48,311 nucleotides of DNA from the NCBI GenBank assembly GCA_902806425.1, contig CADCWP010000316.1:1-48311 (forward strand). The letters run 5' to 3'. The notes under the pieces are model-generated. The model was not told the DNA's origin. It saw only the letters and a list, made by a program, of their open reading frames with translations, and did no database searches. The DNA is from an uncultured Truepera sp. (GTDB lineage: Bacteria; Deinococcota; Deinococci; Deinococcales; Trueperaceae). The translations under genes and the position numbers were made by a program. Positions 1 to 10,651 of the stretch are shown here, in pieces (the first letter of the stretch is position 1; each line of letters begins with the position of its first letter).

Positions 1-82
1 AAAAACAAGGGCTAATGGCGACCGGTTCCTCTTAACTGAAAACGATGTGTCTAGCTTCGTAAATTAGTAAAAGGTATATTGC

Positions 83-469
83 TTGAAAACGCTGAACCGC
101 ATTTTCGTCTACGGCACCCTCAAACCGGGCGGACGCAACTATTTTCTGGCTAAGGGCGTTGTTCATACAGACACCGCCTACCTCGAGGGGTACGACCTCG
201 TGCACTTTGAACCCGAACGGTACCCAGCGATGGTTCCCGGTGCTGGGCGTGTTCACGGTGTCGTGCTGACGTTTAAGGACATAGAGGCGGCGCTTCCGGC
301 CTTGGACGCCCTCGAGGGCCTCCACCTAAGCCCACCCGAGTACGAGCGTGTGACGGTAACCGTTCATCCCTCAGCTCAGACGGTCTGGACCTATGTGTAC
401 GTCAACCAAACCCGTTTAGCTGCCGGAGGAGTTTCAGTCGTAGCTGGAGGCGACTGGTCGCTTCGGTAA
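83..469 (+). CDS. gamma-glutamylcyclotransferase-like (GGCT/AIG2 fold) protein
   Basis: The 128-residue product begins with the signature FVYGTLKPGG (about residues 8-17), the substrate-binding loop of the GGCT/AIG2 family. It continues with a G-x-V-H-G-V-V-L strand and an acidic ALEG...YERV segment where the catalytic Glu of the family normally lies. Family members act on gamma-glutamyl amines or peptides in the cytoplasm; the actual substrate cannot be read from sequence. The start is TTG at 83, with a purine-rich AAAGG about eight bases upstream; no ATG fits in frame. It is a single gene and is followed by about 220 non-coding bases before the lysine operon promoter. The family assignment is firm and the reaction is inferred. 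Confidence 0.8.
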   Translation: MKTLNRIFVYGTLKPGGRNYFLAKGVVHTDTAYLEGYDLVHFEPERYPAMVPGAGRVHGVVLTFKDIEAALPALDALEGLHLSPPEYERVTVTVHPSAQTVWTYVYVNQTRLAAGGVSVVAGGDWSLR

Positions 470-611
470 CGGCGATCATGTTTGTTTTGTTAAATTTGTA
501 TTTTACTTACGAAAGTAAAGCTCTGAGCAGCGTATCTTTAGACTTCCTTGTCACCGCTAACTTACACCTAAGAATACCAATAAAAGCTCGTTCCACACGC
601 GAAAAGCGTAT

Positions 612-640
612 TTGACAGACTACTGCCGGTGCCCTACTAT
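612..640 (+). promoter_or_regulatory. sigma-A promoter of the lysine operon
   Basis: TTGACA (612-617), a 17-base spacer and TACTAT (635-640) form a near-consensus sigma-70/sigma-A promoter. Transcription would start near 647 and give a leader of about 43 bases before the hcs start at 690. The leader is too short for a lysine riboswitch and none is visible in 470-689. Confidence 0.75.
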
Positions 641-665
641 GGCCTTTGCAAAGCTTCGGGTTTGA

Positions 666-3099
<2,434 letters not shown>

Positions 3100-3100
<1 letters not shown>

Positions 3101-3624
3101 TGCCGCGCGTCTGGCAGTTCGGCGACTCCATCAACACCGACGACATCCTGCCCGGGAAGTACGCGCCGTTTATGGTCGGTGAGGACGAGTTTCACCGCTA
3201 CGCCTTCGCGCACCTGCGCCCCGAGTTCGCCGCCGAGGTGAGACCCGGTGATCTGCTCGTCGGCGGGCGCAACTGGGGTCTCGGCTCGTCGCGCGAGTAC
3301 GCGCCTCAGGCGCTTAAAACGCTCCAGGTGGGCGCAGTTATCGCGGAGTCGTTTGCGCGCATCCACTTCCGCAACCTGCTCAACCTGGGCATTCCGGCGT
3401 TTACCTCGGAAACGGTGCCGGACGCGCTGCGAGATGGGGACACCGTTTCGTTCGACCTGGCAGCCGGAACTATAGCGCGCGGCGACGAGGTGTTTGGCCT
3501 CGAGCCGCCCCCCGCATTTCTCCAAGAAGCTCTCAAAGAAGGCTCGATCTTGGCCTTTTACCAAAAATACGGGCGTTTTCCGGGCGAAGGGGCCAAGCGA
3601 GCGCCGAACCGACAGCCATCTTGA
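3100..3624 (+). CDS. lysU: homoaconitase small subunit LysU
   Basis: The 174-residue swivel-domain subunit partners LysT. It carries the characteristic DSINTDDILPGKY near the N-terminus and GGRNWGLGSSREYAP at about residues 54-68, the flexible loop that selects the substrate gamma-chain. The ATG at 3100 shares one base with the lysT stop (TGATG), so this start is strongly preferred over the longer upstream reading of the same frame. The C-terminus carries a basic tail (GAKRAPNRQPS) slightly beyond the usual family end. An AAGGA ribosome site for lysW follows about five bases after the stop. Confidence 0.92.
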
Positions 3625-3641
3625 TACTGAAAGGAACCACC

Positions 3642-3809
3642 ATGTTAGAAACCATCGAAACCCCTTACGGCAGCGTCGAAGTCGACACCCAGACCGCCGA
3701 ACTCGGTGAACTCCTGGTCACGGACGACGGCACCGAGCTTGAGGTGGTCGGGCTCGACCCGCTACGCCTCGAGCCCGCTCCAGAGGAAGATGAGGATTGG
3801 GGCGAATGA
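3642..3809 (+). CDS. lysW: LysW-like amino-group carrier protein lacking the zinc cysteines
   Basis: LysW is the small acidic protein whose C-terminal Glu is joined to alpha-aminoadipate, protecting the amino group through lysine synthesis. This 55-residue copy keeps the hallmark C-terminus EDWGE, the [13 protein letters not shown] segment and ELGEL, and is strongly acidic. The start is ATG 3642 with AAGGAACC upstream. It overlaps lysX by four bases. The oddity is that the protein has no cysteine at all: the CPEC-type and CEDC-type pairs that bind zinc in characterised LysW proteins are replaced by roughly TPYG and TDDG. Position, size and C-terminus leave little doubt about identity; loss of zinc is seen directly, its effect is not known. 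Confidence 0.92.
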   Translation: MLETIETPYGSVEVDTQTAELGELLVTDDGTELEVVGLDPLRLEPAPEEDEDWGE

Positions 3810-4687
3810 CCCGAGTTTTAGAGCGTCCGCTAGACGTAGCGCCCCGTATCGCCATCGTCTACGACCGCTTGCGTCCGGAAGAGCGGCTGCTCTTCGAGGC
3901 GTTCGAGCGTCGGAATGTGCCGTTTGACAAGCTCTACGCCCCGAAGTTCACGTTCGATTTCAGTCAGCCGCAAGTGCCGCGCTACGATGTGGTGTTGGGG
4001 CGCTGCGTCTCACAGACGCGCGGGCTGGCGATAAGCCGCATTTTCAGCGCGCTCGGGGCGCGCGTCCTCAACGCGCCCGAGGTGATCGAGACCTGCGGTG
4101 ACAAGCTCGCCACCAATGCGGCGCTCGCCCGCGCGGGTGTCCCGACGCCGCGCACCGGCGTCGCCTTTGATACCGAGTCGGCGCTCTCGCTGGCCGAGCG
4201 CTTCGGTTACCCGGTCGTGCTCAAGCCCACCGTTGGCTCGTGGGGCCGGATGGTCTCGCGGCTCAACGATCAGGACGCGCTCGAGGCCGTTCTCGAGCAC
4301 AAGGAGACGCTTGGCGGGCCGCAACACAAGGTCTTTTATCTGCAAGAGTTCGTCCAGAAGCCCGGACGCGACATCCGCGCGTTTGTCGTCGGGGATGAGG
4401 TTGTGGCGGCGATTTACCGCACGTCGGCGCATTGGGTGACGAACACGGCGCGGGGCGCGGTGGCGTCGAACTGCCCGCTTTATGACGAACTTGCTGAGGT
4501 TTCTTTGCGGGCGGCTCGAGCCGTCGGCGGCGGGGTGCTGGCGGTCGATCTGCTCGAGAGCGAACGCGGTTTACTCGTCAACGAGGTCAACCACACGATG
4601 GAGTTTCGCAACTCGGTGACGACAACAGGGGTGGATATTCCGGCCTTAGTGGTGGGTTATGCTTCGTCGCTACTCGTGCCTTCTTGA
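3806..4687 (+). CDS. lysX: LysW-alpha-aminoadipate ligase LysX
   Basis: The 293-residue ATP-grasp ligase attaches alpha-aminoadipate to the C-terminal Glu of LysW. Recognisable parts are the N-terminal [20 protein letters not shown], the [10 protein letters not shown] loop, the ATP-grasp [14 protein letters not shown] (about residues 145-158), [14 protein letters not shown], the [12 protein letters not shown] loop, and the metal-binding end [14 protein letters not shown]. This is LysX rather than RimK or ArgX by the SWGRM and TARGA loops and by its place beside lysW. The ATG at 3806 overlaps the lysW stop (ATGA); a TTG three codons earlier is less likely. It is the last gene of the first lysine operon and its end overlaps a convergent gene by 31 bases. 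Confidence 0.95.
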   Translation: MTRVLERPLDVAPRIAIVYDRLRPEERLLFEAFERRNVPFDKLYAPKFTFDFSQPQVPRYDVVLGRCVSQTRGLAISRIFSALGARVLNAPEVIETCGDKLATNAALARAGVPTPRTGVAFDTESALSLAERFGYPVVLKPTVGSWGRMVSRLNDQDALEAVLEHKETLGGPQHKVFYLQEFVQKPGRDIRAFVVGDEVVAAIYRTSAHWVTNTARGAVASNCPLYDELAEVSLRAARAVGGGVLAVDLLESERGLLVNEVNHTMEFRNSVTTTGVDIPALVVGYASSLLVPS

Positions 4688-4890
4688 TGGACCTCCTGTA
4701 ACCACCCCTCCTTGACAAGCTTTTCTTGAAGCGCTTCTTCGACAAACTTTGCTAGCGTTTTTTGCTCTTTCGCTGCACATGTTTTGGCTTCTTGATGAAG
4801 CCTGCGGTCGAGCCGGACAGTTACTCTTATAAACCCAGAATACAGAAAAATCGGGTCGCGGAGAACCAAGTTCGGCAGTAAGATGTTCAA
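4657..4890 (-). CDS. ribbon-helix-helix (CopG/Arc/ParD-like) small protein
   Basis: This 77-residue minus-strand frame contains a good ribbon-helix-helix pattern: a VTVRLDRRL strand, then [21 protein letters not shown] forming two helices, then a charged tail. Such proteins bind DNA as dimers and often act as antitoxins, but no toxin lies beside it. The only available starts are TTG (4890 or 4869), so the N-terminus is uncertain and the real protein may be shorter. Its start region crosses the divergent Nudix start and its end lies inside the lysX end. Base composition is clearly AT-richer than the lysine genes. I read it as a possible orphan antitoxin. Confidence 0.5.
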   Translation of the reverse strand: MNILLPNLVLRDPIFLYSGFIRVTVRLDRRLHQEAKTCAAKEQKTLAKFVEEALQEKLVKEGWLQEVHQEGTSSDEA

Positions 4891-5401
4891 GGTGACTCAG
4901 GGTGTTAACGAAGAACTGCTCGACCAAGTTGATGACCATGATGTGGTTGTGGGCACAGTTTACAGAGGTGAAGCGTGGCACCGAAACGTTCGCTGGGTTC
5001 GTGTTGTCAACGCTTTTGTAAAAGACTCGCAAGGTGAACTCTGGATTCCTACACGTTCTCGGCAGAAGCGTATGTTTCCGCTATGTCTGGACATGAGCGT
5101 GGGAGGGCACGTCGGCGCAGGTGAAAGCTATGAGCAGGCGTTTCTCAGAGAGGCGCGAGAAGAACTCAATGTACCTGAGTTGTTAGTCTATAAAGAAGTG
5201 GGGTATCTGAATCCGACAAGGCACCACGTGTCTGCATTTATGAAGGTCTACGAAATTTGTTCGGACGAGACTCCCCTTTACAATCCGAATGATTTTGTGG
5301 GCGGCGAATGGCTGCGTCCAAGAAGGTTGCTTGAAAAGATTCGGCAGGGCGTTCCTGCCAAGGGCGACCTCGAGCAACTTATCTGCATTTTCTATACTTG
5401 A
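4883..5401 (+). CDS. Nudix hydrolase (isopentenyl-diphosphate isomerase/YfcD-like)
   Basis: The 172-residue protein has a complete Nudix box at about residues 74-96: a Gly, five residues, Glu, seven residues, REAREEL, with N in place of the usual Gly. The upstream strand NAFVKDSQGELWIPTRS resembles the IPP-isomerase/YfcD type. These enzymes hydrolyse or isomerise compounds carrying a linked diphosphate; the substrate is unknown. The gene sits between lysX and lysY, in a stretch that is visibly less GC-rich than its neighbours, and its 3' end contains a possible -10 box for lysY. It may have been acquired with the divergent ribbon-helix-helix gene. Confidence 0.85.
   Translation: MFKVTQGVNEELLDQVDDHDVVVGTVYRGEAWHRNVRWVRVVNAFVKDSQGELWIPTRSRQKRMFPLCLDMSVGGHVGAGESYEQAFLREAREELNVPELLVYKEVGYLNPTRHHVSAFMKVYEICSDETPLYNPNDFVGGEWLRPRRLLEKIRQGVPAKGDLEQLICIFYT
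5393..5398 (+). promoter_or_regulatory. possible -10 box for lysY
   Basis: TATACT at 5393-5398, inside the last codons of the Nudix gene, is a good -10 match about 22 bases before the lysY start. No convincing -35 hexamer is seen at the right distance, so the call is tentative. It would let lysY be transcribed apart from the first lysine operon. Confidence 0.35.
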
Positions 5402-6457
<1,056 letters not shown>

Positions 6458-6489
6458 ACTAGGGCGTAACTTACCTCCAAAAGCTGCTC

Positions 6490-6930
6490 GTGGCCGACGG
6501 TGCCTTCGTAACGCCCGCGCACGTCCTCGAGCACCTCTCCGCAGCGCAGGCCAAAGCCAGTCCAGGCGGCGCACCTCACAACCTATACGAAGAGCTTTGG
6601 CATACAGACTTTTGGCAGCGCCTCATTCTCTCAGTCATCCACGGCGAGCCGGTCTCATTCCCCGAGCACGCGGCGGAGGGTTGGCCGAAAGACAATGAAA
6701 CACTGACGGAAGGGGCGTGGGAAGGGCTCGTCAGTCGGTTTTTGCTCGACTTGGAGGCAGCGGCGGCGGTGGCGGGCTCGGAGGACCTGGAGCGAATCGC
6801 AGGGGACAAAACCGTTCGAGAGCACCTGGAGAGCGTTGCCGGACACAACGCCTACCACTTCGGACGGATGGTTTTGCTGCGGCAGCTCTTGGGTCTCTGG
6901 CCACCACCGTCAGGCGGGGACACCTGGTAA
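6490..6930 (+). CDS. DinB/YfiT-like protein, paralogue 1
   Basis: The four-helix DinB/YfiT fold is shown by the metal-binding His in EELWHTDFWQ and by HNAYHFGRMVLLRQLLG near the end, giving the usual three-His metal site. Family members include bacillithiol-dependent S-transferases and thiol-linked stress proteins. The earliest canonical start is GTG 6490. However, similarity to the paralogues extends upstream: reading from 6466 gives VTYLQKLL, which aligns with MTIWQHLF and MNNWRHLF, and the codon in the start position is GTA. The true start is therefore uncertain or damaged. It is the first of four tandem copies and follows lysY closely. Confidence 0.75.
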   Translation: MADGAFVTPAHVLEHLSAAQAKASPGGAPHNLYEELWHTDFWQRLILSVIHGEPVSFPEHAAEGWPKDNETLTEGAWEGLVSRFLLDLEAAAAVAGSEDLERIAGDKTVREHLESVAGHNAYHFGRMVLLRQLLGLWPPPSGGDTW

Positions 6931-6993
6931 GACAGTTTTAGGACGGGTTGTGACCGCTTTCGGCGCTAGCATCCTTGTAGAGGAGGCGAAGCG

Positions 6994-7421
6994 ATGACCA
7001 TCTGGCAGCACCTCTTTATCGACGACCTCGAGTACGCGCCCGCGGCGGATATCCTTGCTGGTTTGACGCCCCTTCAGGCCGGGACGCGCCCCAAGGGAAT
7101 GCACAGCATCTTTGAGGAGCTTTTCCACGCGGCGGGCTGGCAGCAGGTGATGCTGGTGAGCGCGAAGGGCGGGGCGATGGGCGAACCCGATGCGACTGGC
7201 CCTCGACCCCCGGGCCGCCCAACGAGCGTGCCTGGAGGGATTTAGTAACGGGTTTTTTAGTGGGGTCTGAGGAAGCTGCGGTGCTCGGGAGCCAGACCGA
7301 ACGGCTGGGCGAGGTGCTGCCAGAGGGCCGCACCGCTCGGGAACGGCTACAGCTGCTCGCGGTGCATAACGCCTATCACATGGGTAAAATCGTCGCTCTG
7401 CGGCAGGTTTTAGGTTTCTAG
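6994..7421 (+). pseudogene. DinB/YfiT-like paralogue 2, frameshifted
   Basis: The ATG at 6994 with GAGGAGGCGAAG upstream starts a typical paralogue (MTIWQHLFIDDLEYAP, then EELFHAAGWQQ). The frame runs into a stop at 7243-7245. Another frame then carries the missing second half: AWRDLVTGFLVGSEEAA, RTARERLQLLAV and HNAYHMGKIVALRQVLG, ending at TAG 7419-7421. Joining the halves needs a shift near 7180-7210, consistent with loss of one base. All three metal His would be present in the joined protein. It is either a recent pseudogene or an assembly error; programmed frameshifting is unlikely, as no slippery site is apparent. Confidence 0.75.
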
Positions 7422-7472
7422 AAACCCCCGCCCACTGACAGCGGCGCGTTATGAAGTTCTAGGGAGGCGAAG

Positions 7473-7943
7473 ATGAACAACTGGAGACATCTCTTTCTCA
7501 CCGGCGAGTTCGCGCCGCGCGCCCATATCTTAAGTGGGCTCACATTGGAGCAGGTCAGCACCCGCCCCACCGGAGCCCCACACAGCATCTTTGAGGAGCT
7601 GTGGCACGCCGCCGAGTGGCAGCGGCTCACGTTAGAACGCGACGAAGCGGCGCTCGAGCGTTGGGAGGGGGGCGTGCAATTTCCGCCCCGACCAGCCCCC
7701 GAGGATGAGGCGGTCTGGCAGGCGTTGGTACGCTCTTTTCTCTCCGATTCGGAACGCGCGGTCCGGCTCTCTCAGAACGAGGCTTGGCTCGAGTCGGATG
7801 AAACGGAATTATCGGGGTTTACCTGGGGCAACGCGCTCGAGTGTTTGGTTGTCCACAGCGCCTACCATATGGGCAAGATCGTCCTCTTGCGGCAGCTTTT
7901 GGGCGTCTGGAGCCCACCGCCTGAAAATGCTGAAGCCCCGTAG
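7473..7943 (+). CDS. DinB/YfiT-like protein, paralogue 3
   Basis: This 156-residue protein has the His of EELWHAAEWQ and HSAYHMGKIVLLRQLLG, the metal site of the DinB/YfiT family. The N-terminus MNNWRHLFLTGEFAPRAHIL matches the neighbouring copies. It has a strong ribosome site (GGGAGGCGAAG before ATG 7473) almost identical to the one before paralogue 2, showing that the duplicated unit included the upstream region. The likely role is metal-dependent thiol transfer or stress detoxification; this is family knowledge only. Confidence 0.87.
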   Translation: MNNWRHLFLTGEFAPRAHILSGLTLEQVSTRPTGAPHSIFEELWHAAEWQRLTLERDEAALERWEGGVQFPPRPAPEDEAVWQALVRSFLSDSERAVRLSQNEAWLESDETELSGFTWGNALECLVVHSAYHMGKIVLLRQLLGVWSPPPENAEAP

Positions 7944-8002
7944 AGGAACTTTCCGCCCTGTCAGCGCGCGGACTGGTCCATACAGAGGTTCACCGCACCA
8001 CC

Positions 8003-8008
8003 TAAGAT
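8003..8008 (+). promoter_or_regulatory. leaderless promoter -10 for DinB paralogue 4
   Basis: TAAGAT (8003-8008) lies six bases before ATG 8015, with no ribosome-binding site between. This spacing suggests that transcription starts at or next to the start codon, as in other leaderless genes of this phylum. A matching -35 is not clear. Confidence 0.45.
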
Positions 8009-8014
8009 AAACGT

Positions 8015-8473
8015 ATGACGATCTTCCAACGGTTGTTTACCGATCTAGAGTTCGCGCCCCGCGATCACATCGTCACGGTGCCTTTTGCGTACGTCGGCGT
8101 GCAACCCGGAGCCGCCCATCACAGCATCTTTGAAGAGCTTTGGCATGTTACCAAGTGGCAGAGCTTCGTGCTGCGGATGGTCCGTGGGGAGGTCGTTCGC
8201 AGCGACTACGACGAAGAGGGGTTTCCTGACGAACAAGTCCCTGAGGGTGAGAACGCTTGGCTCGAGTTGGTATCGGAGTTTCTTGCCGGTTCCGCCGAAG
8301 CCGTCGCCCTTGCGGGGGATGAGGACGCTCTGGCCGTTTCGTTAGGCGACGGCCTTACGGTGCGGGAGCGGCTCGAGCTGCTCGCCGTCCACAACGCCTA
8401 TCACCTCGGTAAGATCGTTTTGCTGCGGCAACTGCTCGGCATCTGGGTCCCGCCTCTGGATGATGCTGCTTAG
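8015..8473 (+). CDS. DinB/YfiT-like protein, paralogue 4
   Basis: The 152-residue protein carries EELWHVTKWQSF and HNAYHLGKIVLLRQLLG, the metal-binding motifs of the DinB/YfiT family, and aligns end to end with the other three copies. The start ATG 8015 follows a TAAGAT box rather than a ribosome site. Its last 14 bases overlap the start of the AlkZ-like gene, suggesting co-translation with a DNA repair protein. This linkage supports a role in coping with alkylating or electrophilic compounds, which is inference. Confidence 0.87.
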   Translation: MTIFQRLFTDLEFAPRDHIVTVPFAYVGVQPGAAHHSIFEELWHVTKWQSFVLRMVRGEVVRSDYDEEGFPDEQVPEGENAWLELVSEFLAGSAEAVALAGDEDALAVSLGDGLTVRERLELLAVHNAYHLGKIVLLRQLLGIWVPPLDDAA

Positions 8474-9644
8474 TCGGGCGGACGCGCGGCGCTTTCTGCT
8501 GGCGTATCACTTCGCACCCAAAACGGTGGCCGAGGTTTTCGCGCGCCTGGGCAGCGTGCAGGTCGACCCGCTGAACCCGCTCGGGCGCAATCACGACCTG
8601 GTCATGCAGGTGAGGGTTTCGGAGTATCGGCGTGGGGATTGGGAAGGGGCCGCCTACCGAGACCGCTTGGTCTACGACGCCTGGGACAAGCAGGCGTGTC
8701 TGGTGCCCGTGTCGGACTGGCCGCACCGCCGCCTCTATCACGGGCATTACCGGCCCTACTGGGCCGAAAGGGTGCTGACGCCGCACGCGGACGCGGTAGC
8801 CGACACGTTGGCCGAGCTGCGCGCCAAGGGGCCGCTGTCGTCGCTCGAGTTTGAAAACAAGGGGCGCGTCGAGGCGTGGGCGGGTTCATGGTATGGCCCG
8901 AAGCTCGTCAAGCAGACCTTGCGGGCGCTCTGGGACACCGGGCAGATCGTCACGCACCACCGCGCTGGGGGTCGACACGTCTACGACCTGCCGGAGAACG
9001 TCCTGCCCGCCGAGGTGGTCAACGCGCCGGTAGTAGCTCGAGACGACGCCCTCAAACACCTCATCTTGCGCCGTCATCAGAGCGTGGGGTTGCTGCGGCT
9101 GAACGCGGACGGGGCGCTCTGGAGTCTGCCTGCCACGTCAGCCGAGCGCAAAGTCCTGATTCAAGACCTCGTGACTGAAGGCGCGCTTGTTCCGGTGCAG
9201 ATAGAGGGGAGCGCGCAGCGTTATCACCTGCTGGCGGGGGCGCAGACTTATTTGGGTCAGGACGTTCGACCTGAAGTGCGGTTTCTGGCACCCTTGGACA
9301 GCCTCATGTGGGACCGGAAGATGGTCGCGGAGCTGTTCGGCTTCGACTATATCTGGGAGGTCTACAAGCCTCAGCCGCTGAGAAGGTGGGGATATTACGT
9401 GCTGCCGGTCTTGTATGGGGACCTGTTTGTGGGGAGGGTGGACTCGAGGCTCACCGGCGGGACGTGGCGCATCCTCAACTGGTGGTGGGAAGAGGGCGTC
9501 GCCGTTACGCCGGACTTGGTAGCAGCACTCGGGGAGGCCGTTACGCGCTTTCGGCGCTACCTGGGTGCCGAGCGTGTAGAACTGCCCGTGGGCCTAGACA
9601 GGCGCGTGCAGGCGGCTTTTCAAGACACTGTTGTGAATCCTTAA
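8460..9644 (+). CDS. AlkZ/YcaQ-like winged-helix DNA glycosylase
   Basis: The 394-residue protein belongs to the HTH_42 (AlkZ/YcaQ) family, whose members unhook interstrand crosslinks or excise bulky alkylated bases. The N-terminus has LSRADARRFLLAYH and the catalytic Gln-x-Asp motif in SVQVDPLNPLGRNHDL (about residues 31-37), the QxD version typical of the YcaQ subgroup. The middle holds tandem winged-helix segments (GPLSSLEFENKG, KQTLRALWDTGQIVTHHRAGG). The C-terminus carries the barrel with APLDSLMWDRKMVAELFGFDY and YYVLPVLYGDLFVGRVD. The length matches the family. The ATG at 8460 lies inside the preceding DinB gene. Confidence 0.88.
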   Translation: MMLLSRADARRFLLAYHFAPKTVAEVFARLGSVQVDPLNPLGRNHDLVMQVRVSEYRRGDWEGAAYRDRLVYDAWDKQACLVPVSDWPHRRLYHGHYRPYWAERVLTPHADAVADTLAELRAKGPLSSLEFENKGRVEAWAGSWYGPKLVKQTLRALWDTGQIVTHHRAGGRHVYDLPENVLPAEVVNAPVVARDDALKHLILRRHQSVGLLRLNADGALWSLPATSAERKVLIQDLVTEGALVPVQIEGSAQRYHLLAGAQTYLGQDVRPEVRFLAPLDSLMWDRKMVAELFGFDYIWEVYKPQPLRRWGYYVLPVLYGDLFVGRVDSRLTGGTWRILNWWWEEGVAVTPDLVAALGEAVTRFRRYLGAERVELPVGLDRRVQAAFQDTVVNP

Positions 9645-9758
9645 GCGCTCTCAAGACGTAGGCTCAGGCGTTTCCAACGCCACACGTTGAGACAGGACTA
9701 CACCGCAGTAACGAGACAGCAAAAAGTCTTGGAGGTGCGTGTTACATACAGCCTTTGT

Positions 9759-9822
9759 CTTGTAAGGTTGCAAAACTTTTGGACCAGCAGAACATTAGGG
9801 CACGTCTTACAACCTTGACAAG
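9759..9822. repeat. imperfect inverted repeat upstream of the TetR gene
   Basis: CTTGTAAGGTTG (9759-9770) and CAACCTTGACAAG (9810-9822) are inverted copies with one extra base, 39 bases apart. The right arm includes the TTGACA -35 box of the TetR promoter. It may form a hairpin or bind a dimeric regulator. Nothing else is seen in the 230 bases before the promoter. Confidence 0.5.
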
Positions 9823-9843
9823 CGCCTCGTAACGTGCTTGAAT
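9815..9843 (+). promoter_or_regulatory. promoter of the TetR gene
   Basis: TTGACA (9815-9820), 17 bases, then TTGAAT (9838-9843) form a plausible sigma-A promoter. The predicted start of transcription near 9850 lies inside the palindromic operator, so bound repressor would block initiation. Confidence 0.6.
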
Positions 9844-9846
9844 AAA

Positions 9847-9861
9847 TCTAACGCTGTTAGA
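9847..9861. promoter_or_regulatory. TetR operator 1 (perfect palindrome)
   Basis: TCTAAC-GCT-GTTAGA is a perfect inverted repeat with 6-base arms and a 3-base centre. It covers the expected transcription start of the TetR gene. A near-identical site lies just after the TetR gene. Confidence 0.75.
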
Positions 9862-9930
9862 AAAGAGGTGAGTTAGATAGGTACCAGGGAGAGACGGCAA
9901 CGCCAAAAGCAGGCCACCCGCGACGGCATC

Positions 9931-10485
9931 TTGCAGGCAGCCAAAACAATAGCCCAAGCCGAGGGGTGGGGCGCGGTGACGGTCCGTAAACTGGCCGACG
10001 CTATCGAATACAGCCCACCAACTATCTATGAGTACTTCGACAACAAAGACGCGGTGCTAAGCGAGGTCGTGCAAAACGGGTTTACCGAGCTGACACGTGA
10101 GATGCAGAGTGCGGGAGGCCAGAGCACAGTACCGGAGGAACAGCTGTTGGCGGTTGGTCTCGCCTACTACCGTTTTGCCAAAGCGCAGCCCGAGCTGTAC
10201 CGGATCATGCACGGTATGGGCGGTGTGCCGCTCGACGCAAGGGTTGTCGCGGTGAACGCACAGCTTGCGGGGGCAGTGTCGCAAGGCGTGCTTCATAACT
10301 GGGCAGTAAAAAATGCCGTTCAGCTCGACGAACTCGAGGCCAGCGAACTGCTATGGAGCACCCTGCACGGGCTCACCATTCTCGGCGCGAGCAACCGGCT
10401 CGAAGGCGGTGACGAGCGTACGGAGCGGCTTATCGCCCGGGCAGTGCGGGATTTTCTTACCGCTTGGCGTGTGCAAGGAGTGTAG
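9931..10485 (+). CDS. TetR-family transcriptional repressor
   Basis: The protein has an N-terminal helix-turn-helix typical of TetR (VTVRKLADAIEYSPPTIYEYFDNKDAVL) and a C-terminal ligand domain of the TetR_C_33/WHG type (PELYRIMHGMGGVP). The first canonical start is TTG 9931, but this would cut off the front of helix 1. The same frame is open back to 9877 and encodes GTRERRQRQKQATRDGILQAAK, a normal TetR N-terminus, beginning with ATA at 9877-9879, seven bases after GAGGTG. I think translation probably starts at that ATA. Operators on both sides of the gene indicate autorepression and control of the downstream SRPBCC and epimerase genes. The ligand is unknown. Confidence 0.88.
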   Translation: MQAAKTIAQAEGWGAVTVRKLADAIEYSPPTIYEYFDNKDAVLSEVVQNGFTELTREMQSAGGQSTVPEEQLLAVGLAYYRFAKAQPELYRIMHGMGGVPLDARVVAVNAQLAGAVSQGVLHNWAVKNAVQLDELEASELLWSTLHGLTILGASNRLEGGDERTERLIARAVRDFLTAWRVQGV

Positions 10486-10497
10486 ACCTCTCCTTTT

Positions 10498-10526
10498 TTG
10501 ATCAATAGCTAACGTTGTTAGATATT
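10498..10526 (+). promoter_or_regulatory. promoter of the SRPBCC gene
   Basis: TTGATC (10498-10503), a 17-base spacer and GATATT (10521-10526) form a moderate sigma-A promoter. The operator palindrome fills the spacer, the classic place for TetR repression. The leader to ATG 10652 is about 120 bases long. Confidence 0.5.
10509..10521. promoter_or_regulatory. TetR operator 2
   Basis: CTAAC-GTT-GTTAG is a perfect 5-base-arm palindrome differing from operator 1 only in the middle base of the centre. It lies between the -35 and -10 of the SRPBCC promoter. Confidence 0.75.
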
Positions 10527-10651
10527 TGTACGACTTTCACCTAAAAGCTTGGACATGACTAAGGACAGACCGCCAAATCATTTTCAGCGCAACTCGAACA
10601 AGCGCTGGTCAGCCCTCCATCAACCTCTTACAGCGCCACAAAGGAGCAATC

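Noticed and set aside
9742-9957. 71-codon minus-strand frame upstream of TetR
   Set aside because: It covers the TetR promoter, operator and first codons and shows no domain; it is best explained as a shadow.
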